From: Flavobacteriaceae bacterium
GTDB lineage: Bacteria; Bacteroidota; Bacteroidia; Flavobacteriales; Flavobacteriaceae
Direction: 5' to 3'
Length of the DNA stretch: 64,000 bases
Assembly (NCBI GenBank): GCA_013373635.1
Contig: JABXHN010000003.1
Span: 186,001 to 250,000 of the forward strand
Both the position numbers and the translations under genes were made by a program. The notes under the pieces were generated by a model. It worked only from the letters and a program-made list of their open reading frames with translations, did no database searches and had not been told where the DNA came from. Positions 27,721-35,333 of the stretch are shown piece by piece. Each line of letters starts with the position of its first letter. Position 1 is the stretch's first letter.

Positions 27721-28420
27721 AAAAAGACTTTTTAGCTTTTTAGCCTTAGTAGTTATCTCAACTACTGTATTCGGACAAAAACTAGATATATCGCTGTGGA
27801 ATTCAGGGATCAACTACAATCGCTACAGTGATCACAATTCAGACTTAATCCAAGAAGGAATTGAACCTACCGCTGTTTTAATGGGTGATTCCATTACCGA
27901 TGTCTGGATTAACAATCATCCTGAATTCTTTGAAGAGAACCATCTAGTCGATCGGGGAATCAGTGGTGAAACAACTGGGCAAATGCTGCTGCGTTTTAGA
28001 GAGGACGTCATTAATCTCAACCCAAAAGTTGTAGCTATCCTTGCTGGAATCAATGATATTGCAGAAAACACAGGACCTATTGAGATCGAAAAAGTCTTTG
28101 GAAATATCACTAGTATGGCAGAATTAGCCCTTGCTAACGATATTAAAGTTGTACTGTGTAAACTAGTCCCTTCCAATCGTTTTCCTTGGAGAGAACGTAT
28201 CGTTCCAACTGAAAAAGTAAGAGTTCTCAATCAAATGATAGAAGATTACGCCAATGATAATCGTATTGTTTTAGTGGATTATTTTACTCCAATGAAGGAT
28301 GATAATAGAGGTTTGAGAAGTGATTTAGGAAGTGATGGCGTCCATCCTAACACAAAAGGATACCAAATCATGGAACCTTTATTGCTCGAAGGAATTCACA
28401 AAGCCTTAAATGAAAATTAG
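27713..28420 (+). CDS. Secreted SGNH/GDSL hydrolase
   Basis: 235 residues from the ATG at 27713 (the longer reading frame from 27686 would prepend residues lacking signal features). Signal peptide MTKKRLFSFLALVVISTTVFG. The four SGNH blocks are present: Ser in LMGDSITDVW, Gly in GISGETTGQML, Asn in AGINDIAEN and Asp/His in DGVHPNTKGY. Such enzymes are esterases acting on acetylated sugars or lysophospholipids; substrate unknown. Its start overlaps the S10 peptidase stop by 8 bases. Confidence 0.92.
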   Translation: MTKKRLFSFLALVVISTTVFGQKLDISLWNSGINYNRYSDHNSDLIQEGIEPTAVLMGDSITDVWINNHPEFFEENHLVDRGISGETTGQMLLRFREDVINLNPKVVAILAGINDIAENTGPIEIEKVFGNITSMAELALANDIKVVLCKLVPSNRFPWRERIVPTEKVRVLNQMIEDYANDNRIVLVDYFTPMKDDNRGLRSDLGSDGVHPNTKGYQIMEPLLLEGIHKALNEN

Positions 28421-28461
28421 AATAATTGAAGGGATTTCTACCGTTTTACAATTAGGTTTAT

Positions 28462-28469
28462 TACTTTTG
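28462..28469 (+). promoter_or_regulatory. Candidate -7 box before the dihydroorotase-like gene
   Basis: TACTTTTG fits TAnnTTTG, 33 bases before the ATG at 28502. No TTG lies at the expected distance upstream. Confidence 0.4.
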
Positions 28470-28501
28470 TCTAAATATACACTGATTTTCAATCAAAGTC
28501 T

Positions 28502-29764
28502 ATGAATATACTCTTGCATCAAGCAACCTTGGTTCACCCCAATTCAAAGGAACTCCACCTTAAAAAAAGAGATATTTTAATTAAAAATGGACGTATTGAG
28601 AAAATCGCTTCAAAAATTGAACTCCCAAACAATACTGAGAAGATAAGCTTAAAGAACCTTCACGTTTCTTTAGGATGGTTCGATGCTTCTGTAAGTTTTG
28701 GAGAACCTGGATTTGAAGAGCGAGAAACTTTAGAAAACGGTGTTCGAACAGCTGCTCTTTCTGGCTTTACGGATATCTTACTCAATACCAATACGCATCC
28801 AATCCCCGATAAAAGTACTTCTATTGGGTTTTTAAAGAATATTGCAAAGTCCTACTCTAACACCAATGTTCACCTCTTAGGAGCGCTGACAATCGAATCT
28901 AAAGGCGAAGCCTTAGCAGATTTATACGATATGTTTGAAAAAGGCGCTTTGGCTTTTAGCGATTACAAAAAGACCATCACCAATGCCAATCTGCTTAAAA
29001 TTGCACTGCAATACAGTCAGAGTTTTGACGGTTTGATATACAGTTATCCTCAAAATAGAGAGGTCGCTCATAAAGGAGTTGCTCATGAAGGGATTCAATC
29101 TACCCTACTTGGGCTCAAAGGAATACCATCACTATCAGAGCACTTACAAATACAAAGAGATTTACATCTACTGGAATACAGTGGAGGTCGATTACACATT
29201 CCTACAATTTCAACAAAGGAAAGTGTTAAACTAATCGCAGCAGCCAAAAAGAAAGGACTCAATGTGAGTTGTAGTGTCGCATTACACAATCTCTGGGGGA
29301 CTGATGTCCTGCTTAATGATTTTGATACGAATGTCAATTTAAGACCCCCTCTACGAACTCAAGAAGACCAAAAAGAACTTCAAAAGGGGCTGTTAGACGG
29401 AACCATTGATTCGGTAGTCAGTGATCACAATCCTATAGATATCGAACTCAAAAATGTTGAATTTGACAATGCAACTCCAGGATCCATTGGTCTTGAAGCT
29501 TCATTTGGAGTTTTAAACAGCATCTTTGGAATGGAAAAAGCAGTTGAACTACTGAGTTCAGGTAGATCGATTTACAATATTCCTTCTCCTAGTTTTGATG
29601 AAGGAGCAATGGCCTCTTTAAGTTTATTTAATCCCGACTTCGAATACGAATTCAGCAATTCAGATATCAAGAGTTCTTCCAGTAACTGCATGTACTTAGG
29701 AAATCAATTAAAAGGAAAGTCATACGGAAGCATCAACAATAACAGTATTTTATTAAATGACTAA
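28502..29764 (+). CDS. Dihydroorotase-like protein lacking metal ligands
   Basis: 420 residues of the amidohydrolase fold typical of class I dihydroorotases: an N-terminal beta domain (KRDILIKNGRIEKIASKI), a barrel, and SDHNPIDIELKNVEFDNATPG-like ending. The metal-binding DxHxH motif is replaced by Asp61-Ala-Ser63-Val-Ser65, the HH pair reads ALHNL, and the HxxH histidine is Thr (LHIPTIST). It therefore probably cannot hydrolyse dihydroorotate in the normal way. Similar inactive copies (PyrC') act as scaffolds for aspartate transcarbamoylase in some bacteria. The gene is intact, so this is a pseudoenzyme and not a pseudogene. Confidence 0.85.
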   Translation: MNILLHQATLVHPNSKELHLKKRDILIKNGRIEKIASKIELPNNTEKISLKNLHVSLGWFDASVSFGEPGFEERETLENGVRTAALSGFTDILLNTNTHPIPDKSTSIGFLKNIAKSYSNTNVHLLGALTIESKGEALADLYDMFEKGALAFSDYKKTITNANLLKIALQYSQSFDGLIYSYPQNREVAHKGVAHEGIQSTLLGLKGIPSLSEHLQIQRDLHLLEYSGGRLHIPTISTKESVKLIAAAKKKGLNVSCSVALHNLWGTDVLLNDFDTNVNLRPPLRTQEDQKELQKGLLDGTIDSVVSDHNPIDIELKNVEFDNATPGSIGLEASFGVLNSIFGMEKAVELLSSGRSIYNIPSPSFDEGAMASLSLFNPDFEYEFSNSDIKSSSSNCMYLGNQLKGKSYGSINNNSILLND

Positions 29765-30083
29765 TCGACAACCAAAAGGCCAAAATGCAGCGATGATCTC
29801 CTATCTCACGATTATAGGAGCACTGATAGCAATGAGTATGAATAGTCATGAGAAAAATACTTTTGCTCGATTTCATATTCGACAAGCATTTGGAATTCAT
29901 CTATTGTATATCGTTACTGTACTTGTTGTCAAAGACTATTTAGACGCTATCTCATATGGATTCATATTACTGTTCTACCTCTTTTTATGGGGACATGGAT
30001 TTTGGAACGCTATACAATCCAAAATGACGCTAACTCCATTTATAGGATCTTATTTCCAAAAGTGGTTCACTTTTATCAATTAA
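29757..30083 (+). CDS. Small Tic20/DUF4870-like membrane protein
   Basis: 108 residues with three hydrophobic segments (about 13-28, 45-62, 66-85). The arrangement AMISYLTIIGALIAMSMN, FARFHIRQAFGIHLLYI and a final amphipathic tail fits small DUF4870/Tic20-like proteins; no function is established. Its ATG lies within the last codons of the dihydroorotase-like gene (8-base overlap) and its stop is one base before the esterase ATG, so three genes form a tight unit. Confidence 0.78.
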   Translation: MTNRQPKGQNAAMISYLTIIGALIAMSMNSHEKNTFARFHIRQAFGIHLLYIVTVLVVKDYLDAISYGFILLFYLFLWGHGFWNAIQSKMTLTPFIGSYFQKWFTFIN

Positions 30084-30084
30084 G

Positions 30085-30732
30085 ATGAATTCACCCTTAG
30101 AATATTTAGTTAAAGACCCTACTGTTAAAGGCAACAATCCTGCGTTGATTTTACTTCACGGTTATGGGAGTGATGAAAACGATTTATTCTCATTTAAGCG
30201 AGAATTACCCGATCAGGCGTATGTATTCTCATTAAAAGCACCTATTGCCCTTCCCGACTTCGGAAACGCTTGGTATGCTATTCACTTTGGAGCTGATCAA
30301 TCCAAATGGTCCGATGACAAGCAGGCAATTGAGGCCATTGAACTCATTGCACAAACCATTGAGTTTTTAATTGAAAACCACCCTATAGATCCATCTAATA
30401 TCAGTTTGATTGGATTTAGTCAAGGAACTATCATGAGCTATGCACTGATGAGTCGTTATCCTAATTTAGTTAAAAATATCGTTGGTCTGAGTGGTTATAT
30501 CAACGAAGGGATTTGTGAATTTAATTCGGATAAATCCTTGTATGAGCACCTTTCTGTCTTTTCATCACACGGAAGTGAAGATCAAATTATACCAGTTGAT
30601 TGGGCTCGAAAAATCAGCGCTATCCTAGAAAGAGAACAAATAGATTCCACGTATAGAGAATACCCTATGGGACATGGGATCTGTCCCCAGAATTTCTTTG
30701 AATTTAGAGATTGGCTTTTAGAGCGTATTTAA
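30085..30732 (+). CDS. Phospholipase/carboxylesterase family hydrolase
   Basis: 215 residues, cytoplasmic alpha/beta hydrolase. LLHGYGSDENDL carries the oxyanion region, Ser is in GFSQG, Asp in HGSEDQIIPVDWA and His in MGHGICP. The family contains carboxylesterases and lysophospholipase/acyl-protein thioesterase-like enzymes; substrate unknown. It is last in the dihydroorotase-like operon. Its end overlaps the end of the convergent 59-aa gene by 4 bases. Confidence 0.9.
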   Translation: MNSPLEYLVKDPTVKGNNPALILLHGYGSDENDLFSFKRELPDQAYVFSLKAPIALPDFGNAWYAIHFGADQSKWSDDKQAIEAIELIAQTIEFLIENHPIDPSNISLIGFSQGTIMSYALMSRYPNLVKNIVGLSGYINEGICEFNSDKSLYEHLSVFSSHGSEDQIIPVDWARKISAILEREQIDSTYREYPMGHGICPQNFFEFRDWLLERI

Positions 30733-30908
30733 TTTACTTTTTGTAATTGTTTTAAGGAATCCAACTCTTTGGTGAGCTGCTCAATTTCAGCTCTGTACTT
30801 GGCCATTCTCTTATCTGCAGATTCGACGTAGTTCTTAGTGCTCATATATTGATAGAGCGCAATAAAAAAAAGAAATATAGTTAAGTAAATCAGTAATCGT
30901 TGTTTCAT
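30729..30908 (-). CDS. 59-residue membrane-anchored coiled-coil protein
   Basis: A short open frame read directly from the sequence: MKQRLLIYLTIFLFFIALYQY gives one transmembrane helix, followed by about 35 polar residues rich in Lys and Glu with a heptad-like pattern (RMAKYRAEIEQLTKELDSLK). Its ATG overlaps the stop of the upstream MBL hydrolase (TAATG on the minus strand), a strong sign of translation. This resembles small membrane anchors with a coiled coil (FtsB/FtsL-like shape), but no homology is claimed. It fills the gap between two genes completely. Confidence 0.7.
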   Translation of the reverse strand: MKQRLLIYLTIFLFFIALYQYMSTKNYVESADKRMAKYRAEIEQLTKELDSLKQLQKVN

Positions 30909-31672
30909 TAAATAGTAATTTTTAAGTTGTCATAGGCTAGATTAATTCCACTAGGCAGCTGACTGTCAACCTCTTTATGGAACCCTAACATATGACTTAT
31001 ATGAGTAAAATAGGTCTGCTTAGCCCCTATTTTCTGAGCCAGTTCAACAGCTTCATCTAAATTTAAATGCGAGTGATGCGATTCTATTCTCAAGGCGTTC
31101 AATACCAGTACTTCCACCCCTTCTAATTTTTTAAACTCTTCTTTAGGTATGTATTTTACATCCGTAAAATAAACCAAATTGTCGATTCTAAATCCCAACA
31201 CATCGATTCTATTGTGATTTGCTAAGATTGGAGTCACCCATTTATCGCCAATCTTAAATGGTTTGTCCTCTGATATTTCATTGACAGAAACTCCAGGAGC
31301 TCCTGGATATTTATTGTCAGCTTCAAAGATATAATCAAAACGTCGTTTAAGAGAAGCTAATGTCGCCTTGGAGGTATACACTTCAATTTCACCTTGGCGA
31401 AAATAAAAAGGCCTGATATCGTCAATACCAGCGGTGTGATCCGAATGCTCATGAGTAAATAAGATTCCATCTATTTTAGATACTGAATGATGTAGCATCT
31501 GAGCTCTAAAATCTGGTCCACAATCAATAATATAGCGATGTGTTCCCCATGAAATCATGGCAGAAGAACGAAGTCTATTATCTTTTGGATCCTTACTTCG
31601 ACAAACTGGATGATCGCTTCCAATAATCGGAATTCCTTGTGAAGTACCTGTGCCTAAAAATGTCAGTTCCAA
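30908..31672 (-). CDS. MBL-fold metallo-hydrolase (PhnP-like)
   Basis: 254 residues. The zinc-binding motif is THEHSDHTAGIDDIRPF, with another His/Asp set in YFTDVKYIP and a C-terminal THISHMLGFH. The start MELTFLGTGTSQGIPIIGSDHPVC is typical of PhnP-like phosphodiesterases acting on cyclic phosphates or nucleotides. Substrate unknown. It is coupled by a one-base overlap to the 59-aa membrane protein and lies back to back with the 485-aa gene at 31760. Confidence 0.9.
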   Translation of the reverse strand: MELTFLGTGTSQGIPIIGSDHPVCRSKDPKDNRLRSSAMISWGTHRYIIDCGPDFRAQMLHHSVSKIDGILFTHEHSDHTAGIDDIRPFYFRQGEIEVYTSKATLASLKRRFDYIFEADNKYPGAPGVSVNEISEDKPFKIGDKWVTPILANHNRIDVLGFRIDNLVYFTDVKYIPKEEFKKLEGVEVLVLNALRIESHHSHLNLDEAVELAQKIGAKQTYFTHISHMLGFHKEVDSQLPSGINLAYDNLKITI

Positions 31673-31689
31673 GAATCTTAATTTTTTAT

Positions 31690-31697
31690 CAAATTTA
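31690..31697 (-). promoter_or_regulatory. Candidate -7 box of the MBL gene
   Basis: TAAATTTG on the minus strand fits TAnnTTTG and lies 17 bases before the ATG. Confidence 0.35.
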
Positions 31698-31731
31698 TGA
31701 CTTTATTAGGGATTGCTCTTTTAAACTTTTA

Positions 31732-31739
31732 TATTTTTG
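31732..31739 (+). promoter_or_regulatory. Candidate -7 box of the 485-aa gene
   Basis: TATTTTTG fits TAnnTTTG and lies 20 bases before the ATG at 31760; the nearest TTG is 16 bases upstream, shorter than usual. Confidence 0.45.
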
Positions 31740-31759
31740 TAGTAAATTAAACTTTTTAT

Positions 31760-33217
31760 ATGGCATCTGTTACAAAATTAGAGACAGAATTCGACAATAC
31801 TCCTTCTTCAAAAGCTAAAGCACTACGTATTAACTTAGACCAAAAGATTTACGGTACCTTTTCCGAAATTGGAGCTGGTCAAGAAACTGCACGTTACTTT
31901 TTTAGAGCAGGTGGAGCTTCAGGAACCATTGCAAAGGCCATGAGCGCCTATGACAAAGAATTTTCAGATGCTATTTACGGCAGTGAAGAAGACGGTCGTT
32001 ACGTGACTCAATCACGTCTTAAAAAGATGTTGTCTCACGAGATGAATCTGATGGAAGAACGATTGACTGAGAAAAACGACAAGCTCTTTTTCTCTTATGC
32101 CAATACTGTTGCAACTATCGATTTTGCTAAAAAGTTTAAAGGTCATGGATGGGTTGGAATCAAATTTCAATTAGAGCCTGATCAAAAAGAATACAACGAA
32201 ATTATTCTCCATATACGTTTTAAACAGAACGAAGCTAGATTACAACAAGAAACCTTAGGTTTACTTGGCGTCAACTTGATTTACGGAGCTTTTTTCACCT
32301 ATGACAAACCCAAAAACCTTCTGAAATACCTCTATGATCACTTAGATCAAGACGTGCTTGAAATCGATATGGTTAATTTTTCAGGTCCTGCATTCCACAA
32401 TGTAGACAATCGTCTGATGAGTTTACAGCTCGTTCGAAACGGAATGACTGATGCGGTAATGTTTGGTCCTGATGGTAATAATGTACTTCCAGCAGCAGTA
32501 CTCTATAAAAAGAATATTTTAGCGATCAGAGGTCGCTTTAGACCCGTAACTTGTGTCAATCAAGACATGCTCAATAAATCCCTTGAAATATTTAGACATG
32601 AAAATTCAGTGGATATTGAGAAAACTATGGTCGTTTTTGAGATTACCTTGTCAAACTTAAGAGTCTCAGGTGAAATTGATGAGCAAGATTTCTTAGATCG
32701 CGCCGATTTACTCTGTCATTTAGGTCATAATGTAATCATCTCCAACTTCCAAGAGTATTATAAATTGGTAGAGTACTTCCACAGTTTCACCAAGGAGCGT
32801 ATTGGCCTAACAATGGGTGTCAATAACCTTGAGGCCATATTTGATGAAAAGTACTACAGACATCTCAGTGGTGGAATCTTAGAAGCATTTGGAAAACTAT
32901 TCTTTAAAAACCTCAAAGTATACCTCTATCCGATGAGAGACGAGCGAACTGGAGAAATCATCACATCAAACACCTTAAAGGTTCATCCAAGAATGAAAGA
33001 ATTGTACAAATTCTTCAAATACAATGGAAAAGTAATGGATATTATCGATTACGATCACGAAATATTAGGAATCATGTCTGGACATGTTCACGATATGATT
33101 ACCAATGGTGATCCTGATTGGGAAAAGATGGTTCCTCCTGGAATTGCAGAAATCATCAAAGAAAAACACCTTTTTACAGATAAGGAAAAACGATCGAAAA
33201 CTCTTGAGTTAAACTAG
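31760..33217 (+). CDS. Conserved-looking 485-aa protein, not recognised
   Basis: A large, well-formed cytoplasmic protein without signal or membrane segments. The sequence has many glycine-bearing turns and conserved-looking blocks such as GAGQETARYFFRAGGASGTIAKAMSAYD-like start, YGSEEDGRYVTQSRL, KFKGHGWVGIKFQ, GLLGVNLIYGAFF, VMFGPDGNNVLP, AIRGRFRPVTCVN and HPRMKELYKFFKYNG. The segment VMFGPDGNNV resembles nucleotide or cofactor-binding turns, but I cannot name a family. It is a single-gene unit with its own -7 box; its end overlaps bcp by 4 bases (CTAG shared by both stops). Confidence 0.85.
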   Translation: MASVTKLETEFDNTPSSKAKALRINLDQKIYGTFSEIGAGQETARYFFRAGGASGTIAKAMSAYDKEFSDAIYGSEEDGRYVTQSRLKKMLSHEMNLMEERLTEKNDKLFFSYANTVATIDFAKKFKGHGWVGIKFQLEPDQKEYNEIILHIRFKQNEARLQQETLGLLGVNLIYGAFFTYDKPKNLLKYLYDHLDQDVLEIDMVNFSGPAFHNVDNRLMSLQLVRNGMTDAVMFGPDGNNVLPAAVLYKKNILAIRGRFRPVTCVNQDMLNKSLEIFRHENSVDIEKTMVVFEITLSNLRVSGEIDEQDFLDRADLLCHLGHNVIISNFQEYYKLVEYFHSFTKERIGLTMGVNNLEAIFDEKYYRHLSGGILEAFGKLFFKNLKVYLYPMRDERTGEIITSNTLKVHPRMKELYKFFKYNGKVMDIIDYDHEILGIMSGHVHDMITNGDPDWEKMVPPGIAEIIKEKHLFTDKEKRSKTLELN

Positions 33218-33669
33218 ACTTGCTCTAGTATTTGTGCAGCGTGATCTTTGGTCTTTACCTTATCGATCACACGAATCACTTTTGAATTTTCAACGATAAA
33301 AGTCATTCTGTGAATACCGTCGTATTCTCTACCCATAAACTTTTTGGGGCCCCATACTCCAAATAAATCGATTAGTTTTTTATCCTCATCAGCGATGAGT
33401 GGAAAAGGAAATTCGTATTTAGTTTTAAAGTTTTTTTGTCTTTGGGCCGAGTCTGCGCTTACACCAATCATGGCATATCCTTTATCAAGTAGGAGTTGAT
33501 AATTGTCTCTTAGGTTACAAGCCTCCATCGTACAGCCTGGAGTTGAAGCTTTAGGATAAAAAAAGACAATTAATTTTTTATCTTTAAAATCGCTGAGTTG
33601 CACTGTATTAGCCTCTTCGTCAAAGACTTTGAAATCAGGAACTGTATCTCCTACTTTTAGAGTTTTCAT
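33214..33669 (-). CDS. bcp: Thioredoxin-dependent peroxiredoxin (Bcp/PrxQ)
   Basis: 151 residues from the ATG at 33669; the longer frame to 33732 would overlap the divergent nth start. Reduces hydrogen and organic peroxides. Peroxidatic Cys46 and probable resolving Cys51 lie in STPGCTMEACNLRD, the spacing of the PrxQ type. DRVWGPKKFMGREYDGIHR-like segment (FGVWGPKKFMGREYDGI) is typical. Divergent from nth, starts 35 bases apart; convergent with the 485-aa gene. Confidence 0.95.
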   Translation of the reverse strand: MKTLKVGDTVPDFKVFDEEANTVQLSDFKDKKLIVFFYPKASTPGCTMEACNLRDNYQLLLDKGYAMIGVSADSAQRQKNFKTKYEFPFPLIADEDKKLIDLFGVWGPKKFMGREYDGIHRMTFIVENSKVIRVIDKVKTKDHAAQILEQV

Positions 33670-33703
33670 AAGAATCTTATATTTAACTATAAAAGTACAA
33701 AAA

Positions 33704-34366
33704 ATGACTAAAGCTGAAAAAGTAAAATTCACAATAGATACCTTAGAAAAACTTTACCCAGAGGTTCCAGTTCCTCTGGATCACAAAGATCCCTATACGC
33801 TTCTTATCGCTGTTTTACTTTCAGCTCAATCCACTGATGTTCGAGTCAATCAAATCACACCTCTGCTCTTTGCTAAGGCTGACAACCCCTACGATATGAT
33901 CAAACTCAGTGTCGAAGAAATCAGAGAAATTATCAAACCTGTAGGTCTCTCTCCAATGAAATCTAAAGGTATTTACGGATTGTCAAAAATACTGGTTGAA
34001 CAATATGATGGTATTGTCCCAAAGGAACTTGAGAAATTAGAACAATTTCCTGGAGTTGGACATAAAACAGCCTCTGTAGTGGTTTCACAGGCTTTTAATA
34101 TACCTGCATTCCCTGTAGACACCCATATTCATCGATTGATGTATCGTTGGGGTTTTTCCAATGGAAAAAATGTGGTACAAACTGAAAAAGATGCTAAAAG
34201 ACTATTCCCAAAAGATAAATGGAACAAACTCCACCTTCAAATAATTTGGTATGGACGAGAGTATTCCCCTGCAAGAGGTTGGAATTTAGACAAAGACATC
34301 ATCACAAAAACAATAGGAAGAGCCTCTGTGATTAAAGAACACTTAAAAAAGTCTAGTTCAAAATAA
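33704..34366 (+). CDS. nth: Endonuclease III homolog without iron-sulfur cluster
   Basis: DNA glycosylase/AP lyase of base-excision repair, 220 residues from the ATG at 33704 (upstream in-frame ATG at 33629 lies inside the divergent bcp gene). The helix-hairpin-helix reads EQFPGVGHKTASVV with catalytic Lys121, and Asp139 is in FPVDTHIHR. The C-terminus, where E. coli Nth has four cysteines for a 4Fe-4S cluster, reads YSPARGWNLDKDIITKTIG; the whole protein has no cysteine. The catalytic core is intact, so it is likely an active cluster-free version. Confidence 0.93.
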   Translation: MTKAEKVKFTIDTLEKLYPEVPVPLDHKDPYTLLIAVLLSAQSTDVRVNQITPLLFAKADNPYDMIKLSVEEIREIIKPVGLSPMKSKGIYGLSKILVEQYDGIVPKELEKLEQFPGVGHKTASVVVSQAFNIPAFPVDTHIHRLMYRWGFSNGKNVVQTEKDAKRLFPKDKWNKLHLQIIWYGREYSPARGWNLDKDIITKTIGRASVIKEHLKKSSSK

Positions 34367-34499
34367 ACTCCAAATGGTCATTTCCACAGGCTACAGTATA
34401 ATAAGCTTGTGAAAACATACTTATAAACAATAGACTATCAATACGATAGAATTGAAGGCTATTTTGAGTTTCTAATTGGTTAAAGGTTGTATCATTCAT
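34353..34499 (-). CDS. Possible 48-aa small protein downstream of the sigma gene
   Basis: An open frame of 48 codons (MNDTTFNQLETQNSLQFYRI at its start) lies on the minus strand directly after the ECF sigma gene, overlapping the nth end by 14 bases. It has no signal or membrane segment and only one cysteine. No homolog is recognised and no promoter is seen. It may be chance; it is recorded because it fills the gap and is in the orientation of a sigma-factor partner. Confidence 0.22.
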   Translation of the reverse strand: MNDTTFNQLETQNSLQFYRIDSLLFISMFSQAYYTVACGNDHLEFILN

Positions 34500-34534
34500 C
34501 AACCTTATAACGCTGGTATTTTAAAAATATTGTG

Positions 34535-35116
34535 TTAGTAACTTAAAACTAGATTTTTAGCTTCTATTTCTTTTCTGATATTTTGTAGGGCATAGCGCAT
34601 TCTACCGAGGGCTGTATTGATACTAACTCCAGTGTTTTCAGATATTTCTTTAAAACTCATATCGCGATACATACGCATTTCTAAGACTTCTTTTTGATCT
34701 TTGGGTAAACGAGTCACCAATTCCTTAACTTCTAGTTCAATTTGGCTTTTGACCAAACGTTCTTCCATATGTAGTGAATCATCTGAAATCACAGAAAATA
34801 TATCAAAATCCGTAGAATTAGACAGAGTTGGAATCTTATTTTGTTTTCTAAAGTAATCCACAATTAAATTGTGAGCAATTCGCATTACCCAGGGTAAAAA
34901 CTTACCCTCTTCGTTATAAGATCCTTTGCGAAGTGACTTGATTACCTTCATATAGGTGTCTTGAAATAAATCCTCAGTGATATCTCTATCTTTTACCTTA
35001 GAAAAAATAAATCCCTTAACACGTGATTGATGGTTAACAATGAGTCTGTGAAGTGCTGTTTCCTCTCCGTTGAGATAACGCCTTACTAAATGAGCATCTA
35101 GTTCTGTTGAGTTCAT
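34535..35116 (-). CDS. ECF-type RNA polymerase sigma factor
   Basis: 193 residues. Region 2 spans about 20-95 (DLFQDTYMKVIKSLRKG, FLPWVMRIAHNLIVDYFRK) and region 4 about 135-185 (LPKDQKEVLEMRMYRDMSFKEISENTGVSINTALGRM). A short acidic linker joins them. No anti-sigma gene is adjacent, unlike classical FecI-FecR pairs. Length and context fit a conserved Bacteroidota sigma factor of the group that includes P. gingivalis SigP, but orthology cannot be proved here. Its leader is long and contains a strong inverted repeat covering the start codon. Confidence 0.9.
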   Translation of the reverse strand: MNSTELDAHLVRRYLNGEETALHRLIVNHQSRVKGFIFSKVKDRDITEDLFQDTYMKVIKSLRKGSYNEEGKFLPWVMRIAHNLIVDYFRKQNKIPTLSNSTDFDIFSVISDDSLHMEERLVKSQIELEVKELVTRLPKDQKEVLEMRMYRDMSFKEISENTGVSINTALGRMRYALQNIRKEIEAKNLVLSY

Positions 35117-35197
35117 AAGTTACTTTATATACAACACTTAGATCAACAAATAATTGATCCTGTGATGGTTATACACTAAAATTTAAAAGTAACTTAT
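35115..35197 (-). promoter_or_regulatory. Inverted repeat over the sigma-factor start codon
   Basis: In the mRNA sense, ATAAGTTACTTT (35186-35197) and AAAGTAACTTAT (35115-35126) are perfect 12-base complements separated by 59 bases. The second arm overlaps the ATG. Between them lies a smaller hairpin, GATCAA and TTGATC with a 7-base loop (35141-35159). In RNA this would hide the start codon. The AT-rich arm could also be a DNA-binding site. Confidence 0.5.
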
Positions 35198-35229
35198 ACT
35201 ATAGGCGTTGTTTTTTATTGTTATAACAT

Positions 35230-35260
35230 TAAATATAGAAAAATATTCATTTGAATCCAA
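35230..35260 (-). promoter_or_regulatory. Candidate promoter of the sigma gene (TTG-N20-TATATTTA)
   Basis: TTG at 35258-35260 and TATATTTA at 35230-35237 (one mismatch to TAnnTTTG) on the minus strand. The transcript would have a leader of about 108 bases including both arms of the inverted repeat. Confidence 0.4.
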
Positions 35261-35333
35261 CTAAATTTCAAAAGAAAAGAATTCAATTGATTAGGAGATT
35301 TTTGATTTGGATAGTATATTTATCTTTTGACCT

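Noticed and set aside
28502-29764. Calling the dihydroorotase-like gene a pseudogene
   Set aside because: There is no frameshift or stop, and it lies in a tight operon; it is a likely pseudoenzyme.
33629-33703. A longer nth start inside the divergent bcp gene
   Set aside because: It overlaps bcp on the opposite strand and lacks family similarity; the ATG at 33704 gives a normal Nth.
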